A stretch of 6,983 nt of DNA from NCBI GenBank assembly GCA_013362835.1, contig JABFVJ010000333.1, forward strand, positions 1 through 6,983, in the 5' to 3' direction. The position numbers were made by a program, and so were the translations under genes. This document shows, in pieces, positions 6,045 to 6,983 of this stretch. The number at the start of each line of letters is the position of its first letter. The stretch's first letter is position 1. Source of the DNA: Nonomuraea sp. Lineage in GTDB: Bacteria; Actinomycetota; Actinomycetes; Streptosporangiales; Streptosporangiaceae. Under the pieces are notes generated by a model. The model made no database searches. It was not told the DNA's origin and worked only from the letters and a program-made list of their open reading frames with translations.

Positions 6045-6461
6045 TCAGCCGGAGCGGGCGACCGGGCCGGCCGGCGTACAGGTGATCTTCAGTTCGATCT
6101 CCTCGCCCTCCTCCGGCTCGAACTCGACCTTCGCCTCGGCGGCCGGCCCCGGCTCGACGCCGTCCACCTTGTAGCCCTGGGCCGGGCTCCACGACCGGAG
6201 CGTGACCTGGCCGCCGGAGCAGGAGGCGATGACCGTGCCGCCGGGGGTGCGCATGAGCTTGTCCTGGGCCGGGGAGGACGTCGCGGGCGGCGCGGAGGCC
6301 GTGCGCGGGGTGGCCGTGGCCAGGGCGGCGCGGACCTCCGGACCGCTGAGCACGCGGCTGGAGGTGCCGGTGACACCGGTGCCGAGCAGGCCGAGCACGG
6401 CCACGGCGGCGCCGGTGGCGGCGACCGCGGTGACGACCCAGGCCAGCACGAGACGTTTCAC
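6045..6461 (-). CDS. Small single-pass membrane or exported protein of unknown function
   Basis: Protein of 138 residues, not assigned to a named family. Its N-terminus is VKRL followed by a hydrophobic segment (about 5-27) rich in Ala, Val and Leu, which could be a membrane anchor or signal peptide. A Thr/Ser/Pro/Ala linker (about 49-66) follows. The C-terminal domain (about 70-132) has exactly two cysteines, Cys81 and Cys128, that could form a disulfide outside the membrane, and a very acidic stretch EFEPEEGEEIE (113-123). The GTG at 6461 is preferred to an in-frame GTG at 6479, because the latter would turn the purine-rich ribosome binding site into codons. It diverges from a response regulator gene 93 bp away, so it may be a target or accessory of that two-component system. 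Its stop lies six bases from the stop of the convergent protease gene. Confidence 0.75.
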   Translation of the reverse strand: MKRLVLAWVVTAVAATGAAVAVLGLLGTGVTGTSSRVLSGPEVRAALATATPRTASAPPATSSPAQDKLMRTPGGTVIASCSGGQVTLRSWSPAQGYKVDGVEPGPAAEAKVEFEPEEGEEIELKITCTPAGPVARSG

Positions 6462-6469
6462 GCCCTCAC

Positions 6470-6474
6470 CCTCC
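6470..6474 (-). promoter_or_regulatory. Ribosome binding site deciding the GTG start at 6461
   Basis: On the minus strand GGAGG stands eight bases before the GTG at 6461. It lies within a longer purine run that would have to be coding (Gly/Glu repeats) if translation began at 6479. Confidence 0.6.
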
Positions 6475-6484
6475 CCCACGTACG

Positions 6485-6517
6485 GCTAAGGGCAGGTTAA
6501 GGCGACGCTAAGGGTGC
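6485..6517 (+). repeat. Three direct repeats at 11-bp period, candidate response-regulator binding site
   Basis: Three consecutive 11-bp units begin at 6485, 6496 and 6507, each fitting GYTAAGGSNNN (GCTAAGGG, GTTAAGGC, GCTAAGGG at their starts). The TAAGG cores are exactly 11 bp apart, so they face the same side of the helix. OmpR/PhoB-family regulators bind head-to-tail as dimers or oligomers on direct repeats of this period, and the gene just downstream encodes such a regulator. The array ends about 24 bp upstream of the candidate -10 box, the position expected of an activator site. Function is inferred from layout. Confidence 0.6.
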
Positions 6518-6526
6518 GCGGCGCAC
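6514..6526. repeat. Perfect 13-bp palindrome in the divergent promoter
   Basis: GTGCGC-G-GCGCAC has six-base arms with no mismatch around a central G. It overlaps the last direct repeat and the place where a -35 box would fall for the response regulator gene. It could be a second operator, or a chance product of GC-rich sequence. Confidence 0.4.
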
Positions 6527-6540
6527 GGCCGGGCAGCGTC

Positions 6541-6546
6541 TACGGT
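6541..6546 (+). promoter_or_regulatory. Candidate -10 box of the response regulator gene
   Basis: TACGGT fits TAnnnT, and its end is eight bases before the ATG at 6555. It therefore predicts a transcript beginning at or near the start codon. No -35 box is recognisable, which suits an activator-dependent promoter with the direct repeats just upstream. Confidence 0.4.
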
Positions 6547-6554
6547 TTGGGTAT

Positions 6555-6983
6555 ATGGCTGACATCCTGCTCATCGAGGACGACGTGACGATCCGCACGT
6601 CGCTGAGCCGGGGCCTGCGCGATCTCGGCCACGCGGTCTCCTCCTCCCCCACGGCGCTCGACGGGCTGCGGCTCGCCGTACAGGACCGGCCCGACCTGAT
6701 CGTGCTCGACCTGGGGCTGCCCGATCTCGACGGCGTGGAGCTGCTGCGCATGTTGCGGGCGGTGAGCCGGGTCCCGGTGATCGTGGCGACCGCGCGCGAC
6801 GGCGACGCCGAGATGGTGCCCGTGCTGGACGCTGGGGCCGACGACTACGTGGTCAAGCCGTACAGCGCGGCGCAGCTCGACGCCCGGGTGCGCGCGGTGC
6901 TGCGGCGGGCGGGCGGATCGGCCCCCGAGCCGCTCGCCGTCGGCGGGCTGCGGGTCGATCTGCGCGCCCGCACGGCCACGCTC
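6555..6983 (+). CDS. OmpR/PhoB-family response regulator (3' truncated by window)
   Basis: The first 143 codons are present, open to the window edge. Residues 3-118 form a complete receiver domain: acidic pocket Glu8-Asp9-Asp10, phospho-acceptor Asp52 in LIVLDLGLPDLDG, switch Thr79, and Lys101 in DDYVVKPY with Tyr98. All residues needed for phosphorylation are in place. The segment from about 125 (EPLAVGGLRVDLRARTATL) is the start of the winged-helix DNA-binding domain typical of the OmpR/PhoB class; the rest lies outside. In the family, a sensor histidine kinase phosphorylates the aspartate and the protein then binds direct repeats in target promoters. A kinase gene probably follows downstream. 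No Shine-Dalgarno is evident. The 6485-6517 repeats upstream suggest autoregulation and control of the divergent membrane-protein gene. Confidence 0.93.
   Translation, partial: MADILLIEDDVTIRTSLSRGLRDLGHAVSSSPTALDGLRLAVQDRPDLIVLDLGLPDLDGVELLRMLRAVSRVPVIVATARDGDAEMVPVLDAGADDYVVKPYSAAQLDARVRAVLRRAGGSAPEPLAVGGLRVDLRARTATL

Noticed and set aside
6032..6050. Short hairpin CTGA-gcctcg-TCAG between the convergent protease and membrane-protein stops, considered as a terminator
   Set aside because: Only four contiguous pairs, no T-tract, and it overlaps both stop codons.
4058..6085. A 675-codon plus-strand frame overlapping the protease gene
   Set aside because: Composition is Arg/Ala/Gly/Pro-rich with no domain, while the alternative frame has HExxH, Met-turn and a good Shine-Dalgarno.

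Overview
The window is very GC-rich and gene-dense. It uses GTG starts, four-base stop/start overlaps and purine-rich Shine-Dalgarno sites, which fits a high-GC actinomycete. The two IclR regulators, the CFP-30-like VOC protein and the OmpR-type two-component gene suggest a Streptosporangiales-type soil organism such as Nonomuraea. That placement is inference from style and gene content. No rRNA, tRNA, insertion sequence, phage gene or CRISPR array was seen.

Positions 1-2249 hold the 3' end of a glycolate-utilisation operon. In order these are the C-terminal end of the FAD subunit GlcE, the complete iron-sulfur subunit GlcF, and an IclR-family regulator whose GTG start overlaps the glcF stop. 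GlcE and GlcF would pass electrons from glycolate oxidation to the respiratory chain, and the IclR protein is the natural candidate sensor for the pathway.

Positions 2318-4061 hold a divergent module. A two-domain VOC (glyoxalase-fold) protein lies on the minus strand. A second IclR regulator and a small DUF2277 protein lie on the plus strand. The two divergent genes share a 46-bp promoter gap containing a near-perfect 14-bp AT-rich palindrome. It overlaps candidate -10 boxes in both directions and is a plausible operator for the second IclR protein.

Positions 4125-6038 encode a 637-residue protein of no recognised named family. It carries a metzincin-like zinc site (HELGHAFNLLH plus a downstream SWMNY Met-turn) inside a four-part architecture, with no signal peptide.

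Positions 6045-6983 hold a second divergent pair: a small single-pass membrane or exported protein on the minus strand, and an OmpR/PhoB-type response regulator on the plus strand that is cut by the window end. Their 93-bp intergenic region contains three direct repeats at an exact 11-bp period, the usual geometry of an OmpR/PhoB-family binding site. A perfect 13-bp palindrome and a candidate -10 box follow just downstream. The most interesting unexplained items are the metzincin-like protein and the two operator-like structures.
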